From Rhytidiadelphus loreus (Eukaryota; Streptophyta; Bryopsida; Hypnales; Hylocomiaceae): a stretch of 64,000 nt of DNA. The DNA lies in the NCBI GenBank assembly GCA_947034895.1, contig OX344765.1, forward strand, positions 14,265,001 to 14,329,000, given 5' to 3'. Made by a program: the position numbers and the translations under genes. Every line of letters begins with the position of its first letter. Positions within the stretch are counted from its first letter, which is position 1. This document shows, one piece after another, positions 47,476 through 64,000 of this stretch. The notes beneath the pieces were generated by a model. That model was not told where the DNA came from and did not search any database. It saw nothing but the letters and a program-made list of their open reading frames with translations.

Positions 47476-49221
47476 ATGGCGCCGAAAGAGGAGAAGAGGA
47501 AGAGTGAAAGGAGAGGGAGTGAAAAAATCGAGGAAGAGAAGCCCCCTCCCCCTCCGCCCCCCCCGCCTCCTTCACCACCTCCTCCTCCAGGCTTTTACTC
47601 GGTGTGGGCTGAACCCGCTGATTATGATCCATCTTTGCATTTAATAATGACGCAGCTGAAGGAGCAGCATGAAGGCCCTATGTTCTCGCCTCATGTGACA
47701 ATTCTGGGCCACCATTACAGCGAGTGGCCAGATGCTGAAAACAATCTTAAGGCACTCTGTGAATCCACTTTGCCTTTCACTCTCAAAGTCAAGGAGGTTG
47801 CAAGTGGGGAATCTTATCATCAGTGCGTCTACCTACTTATCGAGAAATCTGATGAGGTATTTTGTTCTGTCCTTGTCAATTGAGTAGTACAGCCCTAATA
47901 CTGATCGAATTTTGTGTAATAAAAAATTATGCAGCATTGATGCGTTGGCCAAGCCAAAATGAGACTTTGCTCGTTGCATGCATCAGACTTCTGCTTTGAA
48001 GAATCTATGTTTCTAGATCGTTGCGTTGAATTGTTTTTGGCAGGTGGTTGGTGCACATGTACAAGCTCTGGGATGTTTCAATCAGCTAAAGGAGGACAAC
48101 AACCTCGAAGAGATCAGAGAAAGTAAGCTTCCATTAAGTTCCATTCTTTTACAATCTTGAACTTTCTTTCTTACAACCCGAGGTTTTGTGTTTAGTGCTG
48201 CTGTCATGTTCTTCTGCGTTGGGTCTCATTTCTTGGCTTGCATGGTTTCAACATTTTTCATTTTTCATGGATTTAGAAGTATTCCGTTGTTATTTTCTCA
48301 ATGAGATTATACAGCAATATAAGACTCATAGAAATCTTCACTTCGTGATATTTTTACGATTCTATAGTACGGGTACGGTAATTCATTACTTCCCAGAGGT
48401 CAAAATACATTTTTATTTTTCCGACTATGGTACTAAACCAACTTCAGCATAATGTGCTCTGAATAATGTGCTTTGCGAGGTTTGTTGATCATTTTTCTTC
48501 AATAGGTCATTGGCCTGTACTTGTGCTAGTATATGTAACTGGTGTGTTCTTGTTTGTGGAGTGGAGAACATTATTTCTGTTCCACCAGTGCTCATTGTTT
48601 TCAAGGCTATTTAACATTATGCTACTGGAAGCGCTTCTCATAGTCGGTGCTCGCTGTTTCTTCGTATGGATATATGGTACCAAACAAAACTGCTGTGGTA
48701 GTTGAGAAGTGATATACTAACCATGCTAGTACATAATGTGGGAATAGGCTACTCAGAAGGTTCTTAAACACGAGGAATGACTGTCATGAGCACGAGTTGG
48801 GGTAGTCTTGATCGATTGCAGTTGAAAGTTTATTTTTGTTGGTTAAGCTGACAATTATCAACAACTTCGGGGGCTGTTTTGTTATGTGGCAGAGTACATG
48901 CCGCACATGAGTCTGCTGTATTGCCACATGACAGATGAAGAGTTGGATTTAGCGAAGGCAAAAGTGGAAGCAGAGCATGGGAAAATTTTATTTGAAAGGG
49001 AATATACCATAACCCACCTCTCTCTTTGGCTAACGGATGTAGCTGATGAATCTTGTTCCTCGTGGAGAAAGTGTGCTGAAATTCCATTAAGAGAGTTCGA
49101 GAAACCAATATGGGCTCAAGGTCAAGAGAAACCGCCGACGCCTCCAGAACCAGCACCAGAGTTACAGTCCTCAGGAGGCACAGATGAGCAGACAGATAAA
49201 AAGAAAAGCGTGACTGCGTGA
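47476..49221 (+). CDS. 2H-type cyclic nucleotide phosphodiesterase (plant CPDase family), three exons
   Basis: Plant CPDases open ADP-ribose 1'',2''-cyclic phosphate, a tRNA-splicing by-product, and nucleoside 2',3'-cyclic phosphates; assigned here by family. Exons 47476-47856, 48044-48122 and 48893-49221 join in frame to 262 residues with GT-AG introns. Seen: YSVWAEP start of the fold (41-47); first H-x-T (H73-V-T75) in SPHVTILG; QCVYLLIEK (116-124); second H-x-S (H158-M-S160) in YMPHMSLLY, created across the exon 2/3 junction. The family is usually about 180 residues. This protein adds a basic then poly-proline N-terminus (residues 1-38, with two long Pro runs) and a Pro/Glu/Lys-rich C-tail (PPTPPEPAPEL). 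No signal peptide, so probably cytosolic or nuclear. Convergent with the KLHDC4-like gene, 1.2 kb apart. Confidence 0.92.
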
Positions 49222-49352
49222 GAAACTGTTTGGAAGACTCGATGAAATTTTAGACTAATTGGAGGGAGAGTAAGAAACCAACAACTGAAGGCATGGTGGT
49301 ATGGTACAAGTCTGCTAGGGAAGAGAATGTGGATCTGGAGGATTTTAGGTAA

Positions 49353-49358
49353 AATAAA
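49353..49358 (+). terminator. Candidate poly(A) signal of the phosphodiesterase gene
   Basis: AATAAA lies 132 bp after the stop codon in an AT-rich context. Position and strand fit, but plant signals are loose. Confidence 0.4.
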
Positions 49359-49439
49359 TTATGGCTTGAAAAGAATCTAGCTTGAGATTTTCATTTTCGC
49401 AAATTTTCCATTCTTCAAGTTTTCATTTTTTGCAAGTTT

Positions 49440-50400
49440 TCTGTTCTCCCCATGGTACATGAATTAATTCAAAACCTTGCACAAAAATCATGAAGCATGA
49501 TTGACAAAGGTCAATCACGTTGTGAAGATTGACAAAATTTTGTTGTTTCAACCTACTTGGTTGTACTTCATCCATTTAATGTAAATCCACAATAAACTCT
49601 TGAAAATATTCATAATCCACCTTGGGGTGCCAATTCTCACTTCAAGGTTAAAATAGGACCAATGAAACCATTTAGAATAGTTTCTATTATTAAATTATCA
49701 TGAATGCTATTGGATCTTATTGGGAATGTGCTGAAAACATTCCAAAACACTTTGTTGTACACATTTTGGATATCTTATAAAATGATTATGAAAAAAATCC
49801 AAATTTATAGATTTCTAAAACCATGTGCTAATGTTGATGAATTAAGTATTACTTATTTTCAAGATATTTTAGGGTACGCTTTTAGAAAAGCACTTAGAAA
49901 ATGGGTACGTCTCTCTCTCCCTTAACGACTTCTGAAGACACCATTCCTGAATAATGTTAAGAAGTATTCACTATTGCACAACCTTTAGAGAATATTGATT
50001 ATACATCATGACAGATCTAGTACGGAACAAATATAAACTGCTGACATAGACTTTTTAAAATCTTGACAAGTCTATAAACTTTTTGACAAATAGACCGTCA
50101 ACTACTGGGGAAGTGACTTGGAACTTCGAAACAAAATCTGCGAAGACTTTTCAACTCCCCAAAGCTGGACCCCATATAAATGTGTGTTTTTTAAGACTCA
50201 CTCCATCCGATTGTTTCAAACTGTACCGGCATTTAGGCAGAAAGCCAGAGGAATGGTTTGACACAATGATGTACTCGACTCGTCGTCTTTACTTAATAGA
50301 AGAAAAATATGATTCAGCCCCCCCCACAAAAACGTGAGAGAATGAACTGAATCTCTTTACAGATGCGCTACTTTCTAAAAACATACCAATGGAAAGCTTG
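49440..50400. other. Gap between convergent genes, with a dispersed repeat
   Basis: 49440-49640 shares blocks with 40850-41080 (AAACCTTGCACAA, TTGTACTTCATCC, CTCTTGAAAATATTCATAAT). The plus-strand frame at 50083-50337 probably falls in the 3' UTR of the minus-strand KLHDC4-like gene and is not supported. Confidence 0.45.
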
Positions 50401-57320
<6,920 letters not shown>

Positions 57321-57392
57321 TGCGACGGAGATGGTGATGGCGATGCCTCCAGTCTCTTGTATCAGAGAGCGCAGCCTCTGTATCAAGGTTAA

Positions 57393-57404
57393 GGTTTAGG
57401 GTTT
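57393..57404 (-). promoter_or_regulatory. Telo-box (AAACCCTAAACC) upstream of the KLHDC4-like gene
   Basis: On the minus strand AAACCCTAAACC lies about 75 bp before the ATG. AAACCCTAA motifs are common in 5' regions of plant growth and translation-related genes. The site may lie in the 5' UTR. Confidence 0.5.
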
Positions 57405-57519
57405 AAGGGTGGAAGACGAAGGTGTGAAAGAATGAATGAAAGTCGGATGAACTCTGATCAGACTTCAGTCCGTCAGCCCGTCTCCATGTCCATTAGTGGA
57501 AGAGTAAAACTTGCTAAAT

Positions 57520-58110
57520 TTACTTCATTTTCCAACTTTGAGCAATTTCACTTGATTTGAGATTTAAAAACTTGTTCTTATACATTTGCTTTGAAAATTG
57601 TCCCAATGGAAAGAGTAAAGTGTTTTCATGATTTTTACCATTGAAAATTTAAACAAGCAAGTGATGATTTGGAGTTATTTGTGATTTATATTTATAAAAA
57701 AAAATTGCATCTCAACAATTGCAAGGTGGATTGTGTAATGAGTTTAATAGCTTTTCAAGTGATATTAAGTTTTTTGAGAGTACATTTTAGTGTGCTAATA
57801 CAATTTGTAGTTGCTCATGTCACCTCCAATCCCAAAAAACTTTTATGTGCAAATTTCTGAAACATTGTGGAGAAGGGAAGCATATTAAAAATAGAAAACA
57901 TACATTTCTCTTGTTATAATTTCACAATTTTTATGGAATTTTGCACTCAAAAATTGGTGTACATACTAATATGCAAGCTCTTTAAACATCCATATGGTTA
58001 GATTTTGAAAAAAAAAAAAAATTTGCTTCAATGGGGATAACTACAAGCCCATGCTCTTTTTTCATAGTCATAAACAAATTTGGAAAGGCTTAGGGATTAA
58101 ATGATGCTAT
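57520..58110 (-). repeat. Dispersed repeat, inverted relative to 15196-15720
   Basis: Read on the minus strand it has TTTAATCCCTAAGCC, GAGCATGGGCTTGTAG, TATCCCCATTGAAGCAAA and TTTAAATTTTCAATGG, in the same order as at 15196-15720. It ends about 200 bp upstream of the KLHDC4-like start codon and so may border its promoter. Confidence 0.65.
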
Positions 58111-58189
58111 TTTGTTTGTTTGTTATGGTGAGACCTCTGGAATCCTACATTCCTAGTCATGTTATTGGTACTGTTGAAAAGCTCTTTTG

Positions 58190-58810
58190 TAAAGAGGGGT
58201 GTACGGGCTTTGCTTTGTGGCATTTTGACCTACAACGTGAAAATTATGGATTTTTGAGTTATTAGTGAATTATAAAATTATTTTTATTTTTATTGTGGCA
58301 ATGGCATTGGGCACATTGTCATCATGATGTAGCCCTGTGTCGTTGGCCTAGTTTTTCATTTTATTTTTGGAATAATTTATAATAATTAAAGATCCAAAAA
58401 TAACTCAAAAAACTATAACTTTCACACCATATGTTCAAATGCCACCAAAGAAAGCCCTTGCCGACCCCTCCTTGCAAAAAGATTTTTGATGGTACCTAGA
58501 ACACAACCAAAGGACGCACGGTTAAGAAAATTTCATCGTAACAATCTTTTGAAATATAGACTAGTAGTGTGCCTTATGTTGCCACGGTATATAAATAAAG
58601 TAAAAATAAAAGTAATTTTCTAATTTTTTTAATTCATAAAAAAAATTTAATTCAATAACTTTCACATTGTAGGTCCAAATGCCACGAAACAAAACTCGTG
58701 CACCCTTCCTCACAAAAAAAATTCCAACAATACTAAGAATGCAATTGGGAGAGACATGGTTCTCAAAATCTCACCATAACAAACACCCTCATTTAAGGTA
58801 TATAAATCAT
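58190..58810. repeat. Fold-back dispersed repeat, copy 2
   Basis: GGGCTTTGCTTTGTGGCATT near 58206 faces an inverted partner (TCCAAATGCCACGAAACAAA near 58671), as at 6090-6760. TTCAATAACTTTCACATT and TTTTCTAATTTTTTTAATTC are shared with that copy. Confidence 0.6.
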
Positions 58811-60149
58811 ATGTAGTCTCTAATATCACATCTTTTATCTCTCAACAAGTATGGTTGGGTGACTCATCGGTGTCCCTTTGGTTATTACACATATTTAATC
58901 CTTCAACGACATTTGATAGCCTAACAAGTAGCCTAAAGGAAAATCAAGAATCTTCCTGGTTTGTGCGGTTTGTGCACATAAAAATTGATCAATGAATAGT
59001 ACTTTGCCTTTGCAACCTGAAAGCGATGCTTGACAAGCCTTATTCACTATTGAAGTGGGTCCAATAGGTTGAAATATATTAAAAAAAACAATCTAAATCC
59101 ACTTTTGTCAATGATTCATTTGAAATCAAGCATGAAGGGTTTCGCCTATCGTTTAAGAGTTAAGCTCATCAAATTTGTAATTTTTTGGGCATTAGGACTG
59201 CAAATTATAGTTTTTTTTCACGTGTATTTTGATTGATTCATGTTTGGAAAAAAAATCATATCAATATTATAGGTGATCAAAGCAAAAACATTGGTAGCTT
59301 CTCATTGTTGTTACTAAATGGGACTATTCTTGTCCTTTTGGATGCTAATGTAGTTCACTAACTTCCGTTTATGATTGCAATGGTAAATCAAAAGTGTCCC
59401 TTAAGGTTGTGGCAAAACGAATAATCCTTTTGTACCAATGCAATACACACCCATAAAGGATTGCTTCATCTCCAAGAGCCTTTAATACTAGAAAATCAAT
59501 TTTTTCAACAAAATCTCTTGCTTCAAATCTTAGATAGATCATTTATAAAAAAAATTCAAAACTAGCTTTTCTGTTCTAAAACTTCAAAAAAGTTTTGTTG
59601 ACATCAAAATGTGATGCGTTGGGCATTTAAGGAGTTAAAGTTAACTTCAATGCCATTAGAGAAAAAATGGGTCCTCTACAAGGTCACCAAGAATTGGGCC
59701 AACAGATCAAATAAAAAATTAACATTATTTTTTTTCTATTTTTTCTATTTTTATTTAAACTTTTTGGAGAGCTAGTCCAAAGTTGGGCGGCCTTCTTGAG
59801 ACCCCAATTTTTTTGTAATGCAAACATTGTAGTTGATGGCAACAAAGGTTTGGGACCAAATCTATATCTAGCCTTGAATTATTTGGCATGTGATGGATAG
59901 AAGCACCAAATGCAAGTACCATATGTGAAGGCTTCATTTAGCACTCAAGTGCTAAAATTGAATTTCTAGGTCAAATTTTTAGGGGTCCACGTAACCTCAC
60001 ACCATTCACAAGATGATATGTAGCACTTTTTTACAAAAATGACTCAGATAATTTATGTTGAATCTCACCTTCACATACATATGAGAAGGCTATTATGACA
60101 AATGATTTATGAAACAAAAGTGTTGTCATTTTAATTTTTTAAATGACAT
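58811..60149. other. AT-rich intergenic DNA, nothing recognised
   Basis: Only short unsupported frames; no terminal repeats or RNA genes were seen. Confidence 0.4.
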
Positions 60150-60478
60150 TTTGTCAATGTTAGAAGCTTTTGTATCAAAGAAGTTGCAACTTTTCTAATT
60201 TTTTATTAGTTTCACTCATGAGAAAAAATGGAAGTGGCATCAAAACTGGGATCTAAACCAAGTTCTTTCATATTTTTTGGATCTTTATAGAATCAATTAT
60301 GAATTTTGAAGTTGGAATCACATATGGCACTAAAAGTGTTCATTTTGGCTTTATGTTCATTGTTGGTGCATTAGCAAATACAATTGGTACATTGAAGAAA
60401 GCAATATGTGCCTCTATGTTAAAGAGTGATTTTAGAGCATGGGTTATTTTAGGGCCTCCTACCTTACTCCAAGATCTA
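60150..60478. mobile_element. AGGTAGGAGGCT-family element, one end seen
   Basis: The right end GGCCTCCTACCTTACTCC and interior blocks (TATTTTTTGGATCTTTATAG, TTATGAATTTTGAAGTTGGA) match the family in reverse. The left end could not be located. Confidence 0.5.
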
Positions 60479-60510
60479 GGGGAGTAGAAGGGAGTGAAGG
60501 CAATGCAATG

Positions 60511-61103
60511 AGGTAAGATAGGAGGCTCTTATTGCAACCCCTTCTTCAAAGAGTCATGTAGGGAGCTTTGAAATGGAGAGTAAGTGGTTCTAAAATGGAC
60601 TACCAAAAATGTGAGAGCATAATTAAGGGTTGTTAGATGTTGGTTTATACTTTGCCAATGGATGGAACAAGAGCTAGGGAGAGTCCATTTCAAAGCCAAA
60701 ATGTGTTCACCTAATTTTTCTAAACGGGAATTGATTGTCCAATTGCCTTCTTACAAATGTTATAAGAATGTAGGGTCCATTTAAGTTTAGTAAGAGTCAC
60801 ATTTAAGAACCTTGTGTATTACTTTTTGAATGCCGCAATGCTTGTTTTTAGTCAAGCTATATCTTTTTTCAAAGTGTGCATGTTTGGGTTTTGCAAAGCC
60901 TATGATGAAGAATAGGTACCTACCACAAAATTCTTTGAAAATTCATAAGTAATTCATAAAGGCTCTGAAAAATATGAAACTACTTGTGTTAGATTTCACA
61001 TCAAGTGCAAAATAAGGATTTTTTTTGGGGGGGGGCATTTGAAATACATTAGAAAGGCTAACCAACCTTTACAAGATCACTTTATCAGCCTCCTACCTTA
61101 GAG
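60511..61103. mobile_element. AGGTAGGAGGCT-family element (about 590 bp)
   Basis: The left end AGGTAAGATAGGAGGCT and right end AGCCTCCTACCTTA are inverted. The interior carries AATTCATAAGTAATTCATAA and AAACTACTTGTGTTAGATTT as in the other copies, plus a G8-type homopolymer near 61028. Confidence 0.62.
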
Positions 61104-62576
61104 AAGAAGAGAGAGGGTCCATTGTTATAAGGTAAGGGATCCACGAGAATGACTAAACTACATAGATAGTCTAGATCCATGGCCCATATTGAAATGCAAC
61201 TATTTAATGACCTTGTGGATGGGGATTGACTTGCTCTCCCACCTACCAAGTCTTTAGTACCTCATCTCCCTAACGTCAATTTAGATGAGGCTAAGGGCTA
61301 ACCAAAATTTAGGATTTGGGGTTCACTTTGGGAGCAACCAATGATTGTCTACTACATTCACTAAGATAACTTCAGCTAAATGCATTTCAATAAGCAATTA
61401 ACATAGCATTGTTCCTATTATTAAATTGCCTAATTTTTTATTGTATCTTATTGAAGTTAAAAAATTATTATAGATTCCTTCCTTATGCACTTTTGGGGCA
61501 CCATATGAATGAACTATAAATTTCCAAACTATTCAAGATAAAAGCTCTCTTTATCTTTTGTGAATAAGATAAATACATTTTAGGTAAGAATCTATAGAGG
61601 TTGGTTATATTAAGGGATTACAATTAGGTGCACTTACCTTACACTAATTTAAAAGGGGGAGGGGGAATTAGTGTCACTACAAAATTTTGTATTTTTAGAA
61701 ATTAGAATAACTACTATATCATTTCAATGTATATGGCTAGTTTAATTTCTTAAATGAGACATGATACAATAATTCTATAAATTAAAGATTGATTATTATA
61801 ATCTCAAGATTGTTATATAGTCAAATTCTTTGAAAATTTGAGAGTATATAACTTGAAAGTGATGATTGAGATAATATAGTTATTTAAAGATTTTATACAA
61901 AAAAATTACAAGAATTTGTACCCTACTTATAAAATTGGTGCATCTGAGGGGATTTTGGAAGTTGGATTCTTTGGATGACTAATTTGAACTCACGTTGAGC
62001 ATCATCAACATGTAGCAATTAAAAGTGTCCATGTGCATTGAACATAAAAGTTAAAATCTATATGGATGATTTTCCATATTTGAAGGATTGTAAAATGGAT
62101 ATGAAAAGAAAACTTAAGAAGGGTTTAGCCATGACTTTTGTGGCAATCACAAGTGATATACTAATGTTGTGGCAACACTAGAAGGCATATTAGTTTATAC
62201 TATTAAAACAATTTTTTTGTTTTATTTTGTTTGTGATGTATGTCAAGATCTCCCAAACCATAGGGTTTGGTGAGGGCATTCTTCATGTTGCAAGGGGGTG
62301 TTGTACAAAGCCAATTTTGCAATGTTTTGACAATAAAGGCCAAATTACTTTAAAATTAGAAGTTCTTTTACACATAGGTTATAAAAGGACTATGGAGGTA
62401 AATGTACTAATGTGCTTATGAGTGTATTGTAAGTGCTATGGTTGAAAATTGTTCCATAAAAGTATGATATAACCATTGGGATCTTGTAGTACATTGGTTT
62501 GAAAATTGTTCTATAAAAGTACAATATAACCATTGGGATTCTTGTTAGTTATAGTCATTAATTTATTTAACCCCTC
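61104..62576. other. AT-rich intergenic DNA, nothing recognised
   Basis: No supported frame. ACCATTGGGATCTTGTAG-like text occurs twice near 62475 and 62530, a short direct repeat. Confidence 0.4.
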
Positions 62577-62580
62577 AACA

Positions 62581-63509
62581 TCAGAGACTATGTTTTCACC
62601 AAAACTGCTCCAAAACTGTCATTTCTAGGACAAGTACCAAATTTTAGAAAAAGAACATTTTTAGAAACATGTCACCATGGGATCTTGTAGTAAATTGGTT
62701 TGAGAAGATGTGTAAAAAATTTCAGAATTTTCCATCGTATAGATTGCAAGATATTAACATTTGAAGTGACAAAAATCCTTTTTTTGGCCCTGTGAAAATT
62801 CGGGCAGCTACACTTCACAAAGGCACATTGTATGAAAAAATGTCCAAAATGGTTGTTACTCTTTGGATTCCTTCTTCAAGGCAAGTTGGCTACATGCTTG
62901 GAAATTTTCATATCATTTGAATTTGTACAACATATAGGAAAAAAATAACAAATAGAAAGAAGCAGATAATGTTTAAAAATACTTAATTGTTAATAAATTA
63001 TTTTTGGAATTGAAAAATGCCAATCCTAGTGGTTGTAATGTTGCAATAAAAAATATACACCTAATGTTTCTATTTTTTTCCAAAAATATTTACAATTGAG
63101 TTAAATAAAGGACTTCAAAGTTTATTTTAGAGTAGAGATTCCATAACTACCCACAAACTAAAATTCCTCATAACTTTCATCTCATTAATCAAAATGGAAT
63201 GATTCAAAGATTACCACATATATATAAATCTAGAGAATCAATTTCAATTTTTTTTTTTTTAAAAGTGATTTTCGAAGAAGTTTTTTTTTCTACTCAGGCT
63301 GAACAATGAACATTGAAAATTACATATCATGCAATAATTTTTGAACCATGTAGTCAAAAGTTATGAAAATTGTCGGGCCTTAAAAAGTTACTCCTTGGAC
63401 ACTTGTTGTGTGGAAATTTCAAAGAAAAAAAATAAAAATTCCATTCGTAGTGAGCTGCCCCAAAATCGCTATGTTGCCAAAAAAACGGTGTTTGGTCCTT
63501 CATTAGGGG
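62581..63509. mobile_element. TTAA/CCCC-type element, copy P4 (about 930 bp)
   Basis: The left flank is TTAA (62577-62580) followed by CCCCTCAACATCAGAG. The right end, as reverse complement, is CCCCTAATGAAGGACC, close to the P3 left end. Interior GGGATCTTGTAGTAAATTGG and AAAAAATTTCAGAATTTTCC match P1. The right TTAA is lost. Non-coding. Confidence 0.5.
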
Positions 63510-63854
63510 AGAAATGAGGCCTCTAAGAGACCATCTGGCCATGGTTCCCCATGTTGCGAACCATGGCTGGATAGTCAGATTATTTAATAATAAATAAAAA
63601 AATATTTAAAAAAATATTTAATTAATGTAGTTCGACGTGGCAATCTCTGTGCCACATTGGACTGCTGCTTCTGCGACGTTCCTACAGTCTGGGAACGTTA
63701 GGGAACTTAAGGTCTTTCAATGGCCTGAAAAATCTTCTAATGTAGGAGTTAACTTACATTTCACAAAAGTTTCAAAGTTAGATCCATAAGCTGATTCTCA
63801 ACTTTCTATATTCATATATATTTTTATATACTTATAGTGTTTGAGTTGCACGGT

Positions 63855-64000
63855 TGCTAGTATGTGAGCCTAGGATCTTAAGCCTATGAGTATAGGAGCC
63901 TAGGCTCCTATGTTATAGGCACCTTTTATAGCTATAGGATGTTTATAATATAGGTGTCTATATTGTAGGTACGTATGTTATAAGCACCTTCCATGGTTAT
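63855..64000 (-). mobile_element. MITE family M1, copy D, cut by the window end
   Basis: TTGCTAGTATGTGAGCCTAG at 63854 onward, then AGGAGCCTAGGCTCCTATG, matches copy A read backwards from its right end. The element continues beyond 64000. Confidence 0.7.

Noticed and set aside
50083..50337. 84-codon plus-strand frame between the convergent genes
   Set aside because: No similarity to a known protein and lies where the 3' UTR of the minus-strand gene is expected.

Overview
This window is nuclear DNA from a land plant. The evidence is: spliceosomal GT-AG introns; a plant carboxylesterase (CXE/GID1 fold); a plant-specific RR-TZF CCCH zinc-finger protein; a plant-type cyclic nucleotide phosphodiesterase; and a KLHDC4-type Kelch protein carrying the plant DUF4110 tail. 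Low gene density, a strongly AT-rich intergenic desert and many short degenerate repeats fit a medium to large plant genome. The sequence alone does not identify the species. A non-flowering lineage is possible but not shown.

Layout. Positions 103-2126 (+) hold a complete three-exon carboxylesterase. 2127-8757 is AT-rich desert followed by a moderately GC-rich stretch that may include the 3' UTR of the next gene. 8758-10701 (-) is an intronless RR-TZF CCCH gene with a GC-rich 5' flank to about 11460. 11461-45600 has no gene I can support. It holds tandem arrays (about 140-bp units at 13270-14230; about 60/69-bp units at 28980-30300), microsatellites, several dispersed inverted-repeat element families, 5'-truncated retroposon tails with target-site duplications, and three isolated GC-rich islands. 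47476-49221 (+) is a three-exon 2H-type cyclic phosphodiesterase. It is convergent with a 19-exon KLHDC4-like gene at 50401-57320 (-), all of whose exons join in frame to give 663 codons before the stop. 57500-64000 is again repeat-rich desert.

The four genes do not form a pathway; each is an ordinary single plant gene. The unusual content is the repeat landscape: (1) one retroposon family with a shared 3' tail, found as five insertions flanked by direct repeats, some only 33-56 bp long; (2) a family with TTAA-flanked, CCCC-starting inverted termini resembling piggyBac ends, one copy inside a KLHDC4 intron; (3) a 210-237 bp MITE family with a TGCTAGCATGTGAGC-like terminus in four places; (4) two Stowaway-like MITEs; (5) a family ending in AGGTAGGAGGCT; (6) a 221-bp element with 28-bp inverted termini; (7) a minisatellite with alternating 59/69-bp units. 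No rRNA, tRNA, CRISPR array, intact transposase or reverse transcriptase gene was recognised.
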